Positions 35,123 through 44,138 of a stretch of 64,000 bases of DNA are shown here, piece by piece. Origin of the DNA: CAYFPX01 sp964501915 (GTDB lineage: Bacteria > Myxococcota_A > UBA796 > CAJQPC01); assembly GCA_964501915.1 (NCBI GenBank), contig CAZCVP010000007.1, positions 13,335 to 77,334 on the forward strand. Reading direction: 5' to 3'. The position numbers and the translations under genes were made by a program. Every line of letters begins with the position of its first letter. Within the stretch, counting starts at the first letter, position 1. The notes under the pieces are model-generated. The model made no database searches, was not told the DNA's origin, and was given only the letters and a program-made list of their open reading frames with translations.

Positions 35123-35144
35123 GGGTGTCGGAATCTCGACACCC
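35123..35144. repeat. Small hairpin GGGTGTCG/CGACACCC
   Basis: An exact 8-bp inverted repeat surrounds the loop GAATCT. It shares the GGTGTC core with the outer arm of the neighbouring palindrome and with the palindrome at 19188, as expected for members of one REP-like family. Confidence 0.8.
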
Positions 35145-35209
35145 TGGGGGCCCGTCTCACCTGTTTTCAAGGGGTTGGAGCTGGCCCGGTCCGTGCCGGG
35201 TCACCGGGC

Positions 35210-36031
35210 ATGTCACGCCATCACACCGCTCGCTCTCGACCCGGCCGACTCCTCTGGACCCACGACGGGGAGGCGTTGGCCTTGTGGCGTCGGATCTGGC
35301 TCCAGGTCCCCGATCCGATCGCCCTCTGCCTGATGCCGGATCACGTCCACCTCCTGCACCGCCGCGACGTCCACCAGGAGCTGGGTCTGGCGATGAACGC
35401 CTACGCACGTTGGCGCAACCACCGCCGTGGAGAGGGAGGGTCGGTCTGGCGGCGACAGGAGGCGCCGGAGGAGGTCCGAGGCTCGCTCAAGGAGCGCCGG
35501 TCGGTCCGCTACATCCACCTGAACCCGTGTCGCGCAGGACTGGCCTCGGATCCGCTGGCCTGGGCCTGGTCGACCCACCGGGATCGGGTCGGGCTGGCGA
35601 TCCCCTCCCGGGTCCGCCTGGCCCCGGACCCGATCGACTTCCACGGCTACGTCTCCGCCGATCCGACCGTGCACGTGCAGGGAACGGATCTGCCGCAGCC
35701 GATCGATCTCGTGGAGCCGGGGGCGGCCGGGCTGGATCGGCTGCGGGAGGCCGTGAGCGCTGTGACCCGCACCGTGGACCCGGGGCTTCATCGGCAGGGC
35801 CCGGCCCGAACGCTCTGGATTCGAGCCTGCCGGGTGTTCTCGGTCGAACCCACACGAGCGCTCGCCGCGCACCTGGATCTGGCCACCCGCTCGGTGCGTT
35901 GCGTGTCCAACCGTTGGACCGCCGAGCTGGCGGTCGTGGCCAGAGCTGCCGGCGATCGGCGGTTCGAGCTCCTGGTCGAGTCGGATCGCCGACAGGACCC
36001 CCGGTGGAGGCGCTACCGCTCGATGGACTGA
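35210..36031 (+). CDS. REP-associated tyrosine transposase (RAYT, Y1/HUH family)
   Basis: This 273-residue protein has the HUH motif in LMPDHVHLLH (His45 and His47) and RYIHLNPCRAGLASDPLAWAWSTH, the highly typical RAYT segment whose Tyr (Tyr101) or a nearby Tyr is the nucleophile. RAYT proteins nick single-stranded REP hairpins and are thought to spread them; they are usually single-copy and domesticated. The N-terminus is shorter and more divergent than in E. coli TnpA-REP. The C-terminal ~130 residues, rich in Arg, could be a DNA-binding extension. ATG 35210 was chosen over an earlier start because the upstream stretch overlaps the hairpins. Confidence 0.82.
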   Translation: MSRHHTARSRPGRLLWTHDGEALALWRRIWLQVPDPIALCLMPDHVHLLHRRDVHQELGLAMNAYARWRNHRRGEGGSVWRRQEAPEEVRGSLKERRSVRYIHLNPCRAGLASDPLAWAWSTHRDRVGLAIPSRVRLAPDPIDFHGYVSADPTVHVQGTDLPQPIDLVEPGAAGLDRLREAVSAVTRTVDPGLHRQGPARTLWIRACRVFSVEPTRALAAHLDLATRSVRCVSNRWTAELAVVARAAGDRRFELLVESDRRQDPRWRRYRSMD

Positions 36032-36086
36032 GAGTCGGGTCGCCCGCTTCCTCAACAATCCCGGCCAGGGTCCGTTCTCTGGGGTC

Positions 36087-36962
36087 ATGGACACTCGAAC
36101 CCTCGGGCTCGCCCTGCCTCTCCTCGCCGCCTGTGGGGGGTCCGACACCACGGAGACCAGCGACATCGAGGCCCTCGAGATCCTCGACGCCCACCTCCAC
36201 CTCACCCGCAGCGACGACCCGGAGACCCTCGCCGAGCTCGTGCGCGACGCCGGGCTGGCAGGGGCCCTGATCCTCGGGCCGGCCGACGGCTCGGTGATGG
36301 AGGACCCGGACCTCACGACCTGGTTCGCCTTCATGCAGGTCGACGAGGACGGTGGCCCATCCCTCACCCAGCAGGCGGTCGACGCCCTGGAGGCCGATCT
36401 GCTCGCCGGCGCCCGGGGCATCGGGGAGCTCTCCATCCAGCACTTCGCCTCGGGAGGCCACGACACGGTGTCCCTCGATCCCATGGACCCGACACTGGAG
36501 CAGGTCTACGATCTCTGCCTGGACCACGGTGTGCCGCTCAACGTCCACGTGGACGGTGAAGAGGCCTGGAAGCTGGAGGTGGTCACCGGCTACGACCCGG
36601 ACCTCCAGGTGGTCTGGGCCCACGCGGGGGACCTGTCGGCCGAGGCGCTCCGTCCTTACCTGGAGGACTGGGACAACCTGAGGGTCGACCTGGCCGCGCG
36701 AAACCCGGTCTACCAGCGCCACGTCTCCGTCGAGGTCCAGCGGCTCACCGACGACGACGGCCTCCAGCCGGACTGGAAGGAGCTGATCGAGCAGCACCCG
36801 GACCGCTTCCTGTGGGGGAGCGACGTGGGCCCCGCGGGCCGAGACGAGCAGCTCGACGAGGTGCTGGCCGACCTGGAGCTGATCACCGCTGACCTGGACC
36901 CGGAGGTCGCCGAGGCCTTCGTGGGCGGCAACCTGCGGGAGCTGCTCGGCTGGCCTCCCTGA
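36087..36962 (+). CDS. Amidohydrolase/TatD-like metal-dependent hydrolase lipoprotein
   Basis: This 291-residue protein has a lipoprotein signal ending PLLAAC and a metal-dependent TIM-barrel hydrolase domain: first metal site HxH in ILDAHLHL, a second His in LNVHVD, a third in VWAHAGD, and the catalytic Asp in FLWGSDVGP. The closing GGNLRELLGW is typical of amidohydrolase-2 (decarboxylase-like) proteins. The reaction is hydrolysis or decarboxylation of a small molecule; the envelope location is unusual for the family. No close partner gene is visible. Confidence 0.78.
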   Translation: MDTRTLGLALPLLAACGGSDTTETSDIEALEILDAHLHLTRSDDPETLAELVRDAGLAGALILGPADGSVMEDPDLTTWFAFMQVDEDGGPSLTQQAVDALEADLLAGARGIGELSIQHFASGGHDTVSLDPMDPTLEQVYDLCLDHGVPLNVHVDGEEAWKLEVVTGYDPDLQVVWAHAGDLSAEALRPYLEDWDNLRVDLAARNPVYQRHVSVEVQRLTDDDGLQPDWKELIEQHPDRFLWGSDVGPAGRDEQLDEVLADLELITADLDPEVAEAFVGGNLRELLGWPP

Positions 36963-37019
36963 GCCCGTTCGCGAGGAGGATCCCGCGGTCGCGGGGCGAG
37001 GCGAAGATAGGCTCCGCGC

Positions 37020-39098
37020 ATGGACCTCGCGACCGGCAAGACCATCGAGGAGCGGTACACCGTCCAGGGTCTGCTCGGACGCGGGGGCATGGCGAGCGTC
37101 TACCTGGTCCACGACACCCGCCTGCAGGTCGACGTGGCCCTCAAGGTCCTCCACGTGCCGGCCGCGGCCATCCGCGACCGCCTGGTCCAGGAGGGCCGGA
37201 TCCAAGCGGCGCTGAAGCACCCCAACGTGCTCAACGTCACCGACATCGTCGACGTGGACGGCTGCCCCGGGCTGGTCATGGAGCTGGTGCTGGGACCCAG
37301 CCTGGACGTCCTGCTCGCCCACTGTCCGCTCGGAGCCGCCGACGCCGAGGCGCTCGCGCGGGGCATCCTGGCGGGGGTCCGCGCCGCCCATGGCGCTGGA
37401 GTCATCCACCGGGACCTCAAGCCAGGCAACGTCCTGCTGGCGCGGGTGGACGACGGGCTGGTGCCCAAGGTCGCCGACTTCGGGCTGGTGAAGCTGCTGG
37501 GACCGGAGGGAGGCAGCGGGACCCGCAGCGGGCTGCCGATGGGCACGCCCCAGTACATGGCTCCAGAGCAGATCCGAGGGGTCGGGGACATCGACCAGCG
37601 GGCGGACCTCTTCAGCCTTGGAGCGCTCTTCTACGAGCTCTTCTGGGGGGTGAAGGCCTTCCCTGGCGACGACCTGTTGGAGGTCTTCGAGGCCATCGAG
37701 GCGGGGGCCTGGCAGCGACCCGAGCCACGGGAGGGGCCTCCGGCTCACGTCCTGGACGCGATCAGCGCCTGCCTGGAGCCTGATCGCGACCGTCGGGTCG
37801 CCTCTTGCGACGCCCTGCTCGCCCTGCTGGACGCCGGGGGGGCGGCTCCGCAAGGCGCCTGGGATGCGCGGACGCTGGGCTCCGTCGCCGATCTGCGCCC
37901 CGAGGTGGTGTCGCTGGGAGGCAGCGCGACCACCGAGCTCGGGTCCGAAGCGACGATCCTGCCGGTGCCGGAGACGGTCCCGGCGATCCTCGACTCCGCC
38001 CCGGCGTTCCGTCGCCGGGTCCTCCTGGGGGCGGCGCTGGCGCTCGTCTTCCTGGTCTGGCTCGCCCCGTGGTCCGCGGAGGCCGTCTTCCGTCCCGGCC
38101 ACCCCCCGCCGGTGCAGGGTGACGTCCAGGTCCAGACCTTCGCCGGCCAGGCCTGGCAGGAGCTGCTGGAGAACGCGGACTACGACGCCGTGGTCCACGT
38201 GGAGCAGGCCCTGGCGCTCGCCCCGTCGGACCCCGCGCTTCGCCTCCTCCGGGCGACCCTGGCGCTGGGTCTCGGCGACTGGGACGACTTCATCCCGCAC
38301 GTGCTGGCCGGTGCGGCCGCCGTGGAGGAGCCCGAGACGGCGGTCGGCTCGTTGCTGCTCGCCATGGCTCCCCATGTGCGGGTCGAGGGGGACATGGCCT
38401 GGCTGGTCCCGCTCCTCCAGGACCACGTCGCGGCGTTTCCGGACGACTACCTCGGCCGTCACCTGTGGATCATCGGGATGACCACCGGCAGCGGTGTGCC
38501 CTTCGACGACGCGGTCATCCGCGACCAGATCCGGCTCTTTCCGGAGACCCCCACGGCCTACGTGGGGGCGTTCTATGCCCGGCTGCAGCACCAGGGTGCC
38601 GAGCAGGCCCTGGAGACCGGCCTGGCCGGGCTGGAGCACCACCCCGGGTCGGCGGCCCTGGAGGGCGCGGTCGCCGTCTCGCTGCTGAGGCTCGTGCGGC
38701 CGGCCGAGGCCCTCGATCACACCCGCCGCTGTCTGCGACTGGACCCGGGGTGGTCCGAGTGCCGGGTGTCGGCGGCCCAGGCGGCGATCATGGGCGGTGA
38801 CGAGGCCTCCTTCCGGCGGACGGCGGACCTGATGTCCGGCGAGGACGTGCCACGCGAGTCCCGCCTCGCCTTCCTGTTGATGACGGTCCGCACGCTCGAC
38901 GAGCGGGGCCGGCCGGCCCAGGCCGATGCCCACCTGACTCGCTACCGGGAGCTGTCCGACTCCGTGGTGCCGACGCAGATGCTGCTGCGCAAGCAGTCCG
39001 AGCTCCTGGCGGAGGCGCTCTACCCCCAGGTCTCGACGCCGCAGGCTCTGGACGCTCGCCTCCGTGCACTCGACCGGGACCTGGCCGTGCCGGCCTGA
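37020..39098 (+). CDS. Membrane-spanning Ser/Thr protein kinase with TPR-like C-terminus
   Basis: This 692-residue protein has an N-terminal Hanks-type kinase: G-loop LGRGGMASV (19-27), Lys42 in VALKVL, HRDLKPGN (HRD at 130-132), DFG in VADFGLVKLL, and MGTPQYMAPEQ in the activation segment. All catalytic residues are present. A membrane helix lies near residue 340 (LLGAALALVFLVWLAPW). The C-terminal half outside the membrane is helical, with TPR-like repeats. This plan is common in Myxococcota for sensing envelope or developmental cues. The helical region seems to continue in the next gene in another frame. Confidence 0.88.
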   Translation: MDLATGKTIEERYTVQGLLGRGGMASVYLVHDTRLQVDVALKVLHVPAAAIRDRLVQEGRIQAALKHPNVLNVTDIVDVDGCPGLVMELVLGPSLDVLLAHCPLGAADAEALARGILAGVRAAHGAGVIHRDLKPGNVLLARVDDGLVPKVADFGLVKLLGPEGGSGTRSGLPMGTPQYMAPEQIRGVGDIDQRADLFSLGALFYELFWGVKAFPGDDLLEVFEAIEAGAWQRPEPREGPPAHVLDAISACLEPDRDRRVASCDALLALLDAGGAAPQGAWDARTLGSVADLRPEVVSLGGSATTELGSEATILPVPETVPAILDSAPAFRRRVLLGAALALVFLVWLAPWSAEAVFRPGHPPPVQGDVQVQTFAGQAWQELLENADYDAVVHVEQALALAPSDPALRLLRATLALGLGDWDDFIPHVLAGAAAVEEPETAVGSLLLAMAPHVRVEGDMAWLVPLLQDHVAAFPDDYLGRHLWIIGMTTGSGVPFDDAVIRDQIRLFPETPTAYVGAFYARLQHQGAEQALETGLAGLEHHPGSAALEGAVAVSLLRLVRPAEALDHTRRCLRLDPGWSECRVSAAQAAIMGGDEASFRRTADLMSGEDVPRESRLAFLLMTVRTLDERGRPAQADAHLTRYRELSDSVVPTQMLLRKQSELLAEALYPQVSTPQALDARLRALDRDLAVPA

Positions 39099-39148
39099 CC
39101 GCCCGACACCGCCAGCGGCCCGGGGTCTTCAGCCAGCTCGCCCACGGC

Positions 39149-39922
39149 GTGCTCGCTGCCCGCCGGGGCGACGTGGCGGAGGCGCGGCGGGTCCTGGAGC
39201 GCCTGGGGGAGGAGAAGAAGGCCTGGCGCCTGGAGGCCGAGCTCCGCGCGGCGGAGGGGGACCTCCAGGGCCTGGCGGACACCGCTGGCCGCTGTGCCCC
39301 CCCGACCTACGCGGGGCTCCTGCTCCAGGGCCTGGGGCGGTTCGAGGAGTCTCGGGCCCTGCTGGAGCGAGCGGTCGGAGACGACGGGTGCGAGCCGCGC
39401 AACGGGATCCAACGGGGCCTGGCCCACGGGACCCTGGCCCTGCTCGCCCACGAGCGCGGCGACGGGATCGTCGCCGCCGAGCACCTGGAGGCCTTCCGCT
39501 ACCAGTGGCCCCGCCCGGGCCTCGAGGTGCCGCTGGTGCAGGCGCTGGTGCGCACCTTCGGGGACGACGTGGTCGCGGAGGGGGCGCTCGGCGACTGGCT
39601 GGACCTGCGGCCCGTGCCCCTGCGACTGGAGGTCGGAGTCGAGGCGGTGGCCGTTGGGGTGGGCCCGCTCCGGGCACGGCTGGAGACCCTGCTCGACCAT
39701 CCCAGCGTGGTCCTGTTGCCGCCGGGGTCGGCGGGCGAGACCCTGCTCCAGGTGGCCCTGGTCGAGGCGCCGGACGGGACCGGGACCCTGCGCGTGTCCG
39801 GCGGCGCCGCGGGCTCCGGCGAGCCGAGCCCGCGGGTCGTGCTCCCCCTCTCCACCCCCGAGGACCTCGACACCGTGCTCGAGGCCACGGTGGGGGCCGC
39901 CCTGGCGGAGGTCCTGCCTTGA
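39149..39922 (+). CDS. TPR-like repeat protein, possible detached kinase C-terminus
   Basis: This 257-residue protein is rich in Ala, Leu and Glu, with helical pairs such as RRGDVAEARRVLERLGEEKKAW and LGRFEESRALLERAV that resemble TPR units. The last third is more beta-like. It starts at GTG 39149 only 50 bases after the kinase stop. The frame stays open and repeat-like back to that stop without another standard start codon. It may be a separate kinase-associated protein or the tail of the kinase separated by a frameshift. Overlapping + strand readings in the same place lack family features. Confidence 0.58.
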   Translation: MLAARRGDVAEARRVLERLGEEKKAWRLEAELRAAEGDLQGLADTAGRCAPPTYAGLLLQGLGRFEESRALLERAVGDDGCEPRNGIQRGLAHGTLALLAHERGDGIVAAEHLEAFRYQWPRPGLEVPLVQALVRTFGDDVVAEGALGDWLDLRPVPLRLEVGVEAVAVGVGPLRARLETLLDHPSVVLLPPGSAGETLLQVALVEAPDGTGTLRVSGGAAGSGEPSPRVVLPLSTPEDLDTVLEATVGAALAEVLP

Positions 39923-39931
39923 GGGGGCTTC

Positions 39932-41737
39932 TCAGCGGCCCTCGACCTGCTGGATCCACCCCTGCACCTGGTCCTCGAGCACGGGCAGGGTGACGGCACC
40001 GGTGCCCAGCACCACGTCGTGGAAGTCCGCCAGCACGAAGCGGTCCTGGAGGCGGCTCTCGGCCTCGGCCCGCAGCCGCAGGATCTCGAGCTGCCCCGTC
40101 TTGTAGGCCAGGGCCTGCCCGGGCCAGGTGATGTAGCGGTCCACCTCGTTGACGATGTTGTTCTCGGCCAGAGGGGTGTTGGCCAGCATGAAGTCGATGG
40201 CCTGCTGGCGGCTCCAGCCGAGCGCGTGCAGCCCCGTGTCGACGACGAGCCTGGCGCTGCGCCAGGCGTCGTAGGACAGCATGCCGAGGCGGTCGAGGTC
40301 GGTGCCGTAGAGCCCCAGCTCGTCGGCGAGGCGCTCGCTGTAGAGCGCCCAGCCCTCGACGAACGCCGTCATGCCGGCGTGGCGCAGGAAGGCGGGCGCG
40401 TCGGGGAGCTCCTGGGCGATGGCGATCTGCAGGTGGTGGCCCGGCACGGCCTCGTGGTAGGCGAGCACCTCCGCCTCGTGGCGGGGTCGGGTCTCGGGGG
40501 CGTAGACGTTGACGTAGTAGGCGCCCGGTGCGGCTCCACCGGGGACGGGCTGGCGGTAGTAGGCGATGGTCGTGTAGGGGGCCTGGTAGTCCGGGATCCG
40601 CTTCACCACGCAGTCGGCCTGGGGCAGTCGCCCGAAGGCCGGCCCCACGGCCTGCTGGGCGCGGGCCAGGGCGGACCGGGCCTTCTGTTCGACCTGTTCG
40701 GCGGTCTCGAAGCGGAGGGCGGGGTCGGTGCGCAGGCGGGCGAAGATCTCCTGTGGCTCGGTGGCTCCGAGAGCCGCCCCGCCGAGGGCGCGGAGCTCGT
40801 CGTGCACGCTGTCGAGCTGCGCCAGGCCCTGGGCGTGGATGAAGGCCGCGTCTCGATCGGGCAGGGTGGTGAAGCGGGAGACCAGGGCGGCGTAGCAGGC
40901 CTCGCCCGCGGGCAGGGACGCGAGGCCGGGGCGAACGTCGCCGCGGGCATGGGGGAGGATCTCGTCCGTCAGCACCTGCCTCCAGGCGGCGATGGCGGGT
41001 CGCACACCGGTCTCGACCGCCTCGACCAGGGCCGTCCGGTAGGCCTCGAGCCGGTCCTCGGGCCAGTCGTCGTGGGGGGCCCGGGCGGGTTCCAGCAGGG
41101 GCCACTCGTCGAAGGGGCGCTCCAGGACGCCGTCGACCATCTCCAGGGCGAGCCGGGTCGCCGTGGAGCTGTTGTGGCGCCCCGCCGCGGCACCGAGCCG
41201 TAGGTTCGCCACCACCTCGTCCAGGTACGCCGGCATCGCCCGGTACCGCGCCACGAGGTCGTCGCCGTCCTCCGGGGTCTGCACCGGGTGCAGCTCGGCC
41301 ACGCTGAGGAAGAAGCCCAGGGGGTTGCGGTTGGGCGAGAAGCTCCAGGTCTCGAAGTCACAGGCCTGGACGCTCACCTCGGCCTGGAGGCTGGCCACGA
41401 AGACCTGGCGCAGGACCTCGTCCCGCCCGGTGAGGGCGAGAGCGCCGGCGCGGGCCAGCAGGTCCTCGTCCTCGCGTAGCTGCCGCTCGCGCGTCGTCGC
41501 GGAGACGGAGCCCAAGCGGTCGTTGAAGCGGCGATCGCCGAGCCGTGTCGCCCAGAACGGGGACCGGGCCATCTGGAGCGCCCAGTGCTCCTCGAGCAGC
41601 GACGCCAGCCGGGGATCGCTCACACCGGCGCTGGCCTCGGTCGTGGCGGACACAGGGACCTCCAGGGGCGTGGGGGCAGACGAGGTGTGCGGCGCACACC
41701 CGGTCGCGAGGGTCAGGATCAGCCAGGGGGTCCTCAC
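39932..41737 (-). CDS. DUF885-family lipoprotein, probable metallopeptidase
   Basis: This 601-residue protein has the lipoprotein signal MRTPWLILTLATGC. Its domain matches the DUF885 family: VLAYHEAVPGHHLQIAIAQE holds the HExxxGH-type zinc site, followed by AFVEGWALYSERLADELGLY with the third-ligand Glu, and DTGLHALGWSRQQAIDFM near the end. Members are thought to be zinc carboxypeptidase-like enzymes. The GTG start at 41737 overlaps the upstream gene's stop by 4 bases (GTGA), so both lipoproteins are co-translated. It is convergent with the TPR-like gene, with under 10 bases between their stops. Confidence 0.84.
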   Translation of the reverse strand: MRTPWLILTLATGCAPHTSSAPTPLEVPVSATTEASAGVSDPRLASLLEEHWALQMARSPFWATRLGDRRFNDRLGSVSATTRERQLREDEDLLARAGALALTGRDEVLRQVFVASLQAEVSVQACDFETWSFSPNRNPLGFFLSVAELHPVQTPEDGDDLVARYRAMPAYLDEVVANLRLGAAAGRHNSSTATRLALEMVDGVLERPFDEWPLLEPARAPHDDWPEDRLEAYRTALVEAVETGVRPAIAAWRQVLTDEILPHARGDVRPGLASLPAGEACYAALVSRFTTLPDRDAAFIHAQGLAQLDSVHDELRALGGAALGATEPQEIFARLRTDPALRFETAEQVEQKARSALARAQQAVGPAFGRLPQADCVVKRIPDYQAPYTTIAYYRQPVPGGAAPGAYYVNVYAPETRPRHEAEVLAYHEAVPGHHLQIAIAQELPDAPAFLRHAGMTAFVEGWALYSERLADELGLYGTDLDRLGMLSYDAWRSARLVVDTGLHALGWSRQQAIDFMLANTPLAENNIVNEVDRYITWPGQALAYKTGQLEILRLRAEAESRLQDRFVLADFHDVVLGTGAVTLPVLEDQVQGWIQQVEGR

Positions 41738-43020
41738 GGGTCGAGCAGGCCCTCGAGCCCCGAGGACTCCGGCCCGCTGCCGATGACCCGGAAGGCGACC
41801 GAGGCGCTCCAGGCGGCGGCCGTCTCCGCCTGGACCGGGCAGGGGGCCTTCGAGCGCGACATCGCCGCGAGCACGCAGCTCAGCTCGGACCCCGCCAGGT
41901 GTTCGGCCCCGGAGCGCACACGGACCTCGGTCGGCTCGCCGGTGGGGCCGAAGTGGACCGTGCCGGTCAGCTCGAGGGTCTCCAGCGCCTCGTGCTCCAG
42001 GAAGCAGTCGGCCAGCTCGACGGAGGGCGGTGCGTCCCAGCCGTCGATGCTGGGGTCGCTCACCACCTGGCGCCAGCGCTCCTGTCCCGCACTCGTCTGG
42101 TAGGGCTCGTAGGCGGCGCGGACCGACGCCGAGATCACGGCATTGGCCGGGCTCACGCGGTCCGCCGGCCGGAAGCTGATGCCAGCGAAGGCGCGCGTCC
42201 CCCGGAGGCCCTCGGCGACGAGTCCGGTGGCCAGGAGCGCCTCGCAGGCGCAGCCCACGGCGGGATCGTTGGCATTGCGGGTCTCGCAGCGCCCGATGGC
42301 TCCGGCGTCGTCCACTTCGACCAGGAGCTCGGCCCCGCTGGCGTTGTCGTCGAAGCACCGGCGCAGCAGGGACTCGTCGTCGAGCACCAGCGGGTCGTCC
42401 ACGTCGTCTCGTGGGTCCAGGTTCGAGGCGGCCCTGAGGTTGTAGCCCAGGCGCTCGGGCCGGGCCTGGACCGGCCCGCCCGAGGTGCCTCCGAGCAGAC
42501 CACTCAGGCCGCCGGAGGGGCCGTCTCCGTCGGGCGGTTCCAGGGTGGCCAGGGCTTCGGGGAGGGCCTCCCGCCAGGGTCTGTCCGGGTCGTAGGGAGC
42601 GACCAGGTGCTCGATCGTGACGCCGTCGTACCCGGGGGAGGAGCTGGTGTAAAGGGAGATCGCGCAGCCAGCCTCGTCGTCGCAGTCCACGTGCAGCCGT
42701 GCGCTCGCCGTCGCCCCGATCTCCGCCCACCAGCGCTCGTCGGCCTGCCAGTGGGCGAGGGGGGCGCCGCACGCCTCCCCGGTGACGAAGTGCTTGCCAT
42801 CGCGCGCTCGCTGCATGCCCGCTGCGGTGACGGAGGGCGCGACGACGCTGCGACCCCGGGCACGGGCCCAGTCGGTGACGAAGGTGCGCGCCTCGAGCTG
42901 TTCATCGAAGAAGAGCCCGAGCCCGTCGACTCGGTCGACCCACAGCACTTCGGCCGGCGCTGGATCGACGGAGGCCGGCGTGGTCTTCGGGGCGCAACCG
43001 AGCAACAGGATCAGGGTCAT
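41734..43020 (-). CDS. Large lipoprotein of unknown function
   Basis: From ATG 43020, with GGAG eight bases upstream, this encodes 428 residues with an ultra-short lipoprotein signal (MTLILLLGC). The mature protein contains at least eight Cys, probably disulfide-bonded. It has a repeated pattern of CFDDN/CFLEHE-like segments and an RVRSGAEHLAGSELSCVLAAM stretch that recalls the C-terminal 'AglZ/GltE-like' lipoproteins of myxobacteria only in general style. No family can be named. It is the first gene of a two-gene unit with the DUF885 protein. Confidence 0.65.
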   Translation of the reverse strand: MTLILLLGCAPKTTPASVDPAPAEVLWVDRVDGLGLFFDEQLEARTFVTDWARARGRSVVAPSVTAAGMQRARDGKHFVTGEACGAPLAHWQADERWWAEIGATASARLHVDCDDEAGCAISLYTSSSPGYDGVTIEHLVAPYDPDRPWREALPEALATLEPPDGDGPSGGLSGLLGGTSGGPVQARPERLGYNLRAASNLDPRDDVDDPLVLDDESLLRRCFDDNASGAELLVEVDDAGAIGRCETRNANDPAVGCACEALLATGLVAEGLRGTRAFAGISFRPADRVSPANAVISASVRAAYEPYQTSAGQERWRQVVSDPSIDGWDAPPSVELADCFLEHEALETLELTGTVHFGPTGEPTEVRVRSGAEHLAGSELSCVLAAMSRSKAPCPVQAETAAAWSASVAFRVIGSGPESSGLEGLLDP

Positions 43021-43083
43021 CGAAGGCTCCTGCGGCACTGGATAAGTGCTGGTGTCCGTGCTGTCTCATCGACTGGAGGGGCG

Positions 43084-44001
43084 GTGATCGAGCGTATCTG
43101 CGAGGTGACGGGAGCCCGGGTCGCCCGACGTGGCCAGCGCATCCAGTCCCTCTGGAGCGGCTACGGCGAGGTCGTCCGCTACGAGCTGACCGGTGCGACG
43201 ATGCCCTCGGTGGTCGTGAAGCACGTGCGCCCGCCCCGGGGCAGCGGACGCTCCCACAGCCGCAAGCTGCGCTCCTACGAGGTGGAGCAGGCCTTCTACG
43301 GGCGGTGGGCCGAGCGCTGCGGAGCGGCCTGCCGGGTGCCCCGCTGCCTGCACGTGGAGCGCCTCGGCGGGGAGTGGCTCTTCGTGCTCGAGGACCTCGA
43401 CGCGGCGGGGTTTCCGGGCCGATCCCGGGACCTGTCGCCGAGGCAGATGGACCGCTGCGTGCGCTGGCTGGCGCACTTCCACGCCACCTTCCTCGGAGAG
43501 CGCCCGCGGGGCCTCTGGAAGGTCGGCACCTACTGGCACCTCGCCACCCGCCCCGAGGAGATCGAGGCCATGCCGCGGGGTCCGCTGCGCCGGGCCGCAC
43601 CGGCCATCGACGCCCGCCTGAGCGGGGCCCGCTACCGCACCCTCGTCCACGGAGACGCCAAGCCAGCGAATTTCTGCTTCTCCCACGACGGGCGGTCGGT
43701 CGCTGCAGTCGACTTCCAGTACGTGGGCGGTGGCTGCGGCATGAAGGACCTCGCCTACTTCTGCACGGGGGAGGGCAGGGGCACGACCGAGCGGTTGCTC
43801 GAGGTCTACTTCGCCGCGCTGCGGGAGGCGCTCGCGGGTCACCGGGTGGACGTCGCGGCGGTCGAGGCCGAGTGGCGTGAACTCTACCGCTGGGCCTGGG
43901 CGGACTTCCAGCGCTTCCTCGCGGGCTGGTCCCCCGGGTGGCGGCCCCCGCCCTACGGGAAGAAGCTCACGCAGCGCGTGCTGGCGGAGGTCGGACGGTG
44001 A
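43084..44001 (+). CDS. Aminoglycoside/ecdysteroid-kinase-like phosphotransferase
   Basis: This 305-residue protein has the protein-kinase-like fold of small-molecule kinases: SLWSGYGEVVRYEL as glycine-rich start, VVVKHVRPP with the ATP-binding Lys, WLFVLEDLDAAGF as hinge, LVHGDAKPANFCF with the catalytic Asp and metal Asn, and VAAVDFQYVGGGCGMKDLAYF for the metal Asp. The DFQ form and the 'GMKDLAY' tail resemble the CHK/ecdysteroid-kinase-like branch more than antibiotic kinases. It phosphorylates a hydroxyl of some small molecule with ATP. GTG 43084 is the only start ahead of the fold, with GGAGG three bases before it. Confidence 0.82.
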   Translation: MIERICEVTGARVARRGQRIQSLWSGYGEVVRYELTGATMPSVVVKHVRPPRGSGRSHSRKLRSYEVEQAFYGRWAERCGAACRVPRCLHVERLGGEWLFVLEDLDAAGFPGRSRDLSPRQMDRCVRWLAHFHATFLGERPRGLWKVGTYWHLATRPEEIEAMPRGPLRRAAPAIDARLSGARYRTLVHGDAKPANFCFSHDGRSVAAVDFQYVGGGCGMKDLAYFCTGEGRGTTERLLEVYFAALREALAGHRVDVAAVEAEWRELYRWAWADFQRFLAGWSPGWRPPPYGKKLTQRVLAEVGR

Positions 44002-44138
44002 GGGGTGGCTGGCGGCCGCTCCCGGTGCTGTTGTCCGGCTGCCAGGGCGACGACGACTCGCCGATCGGGTCCGACGCGGACCTCACCACAGCACCACCGC
44101 CACCCGCCGGTCCGGGTAGTCCCAGACCCAGCCCGCCC
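43998..44138 (+). pseudogene. Possible remnant of a lipoprotein gene
   Basis: A GTG overlapping the kinase stop (GTGA) opens MRGGWRPLPVLLSGCQGDDD, which looks like a lipoprotein signal with an acidic start of the mature part, in the style of others here. After about 25 further residues the frame becomes Pro-rich and runs antisense through the PilZ gene, which is clearly real. The simplest reading is a lipoprotein gene cut off by a deletion; chance resemblance is not excluded. Confidence 0.3.
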
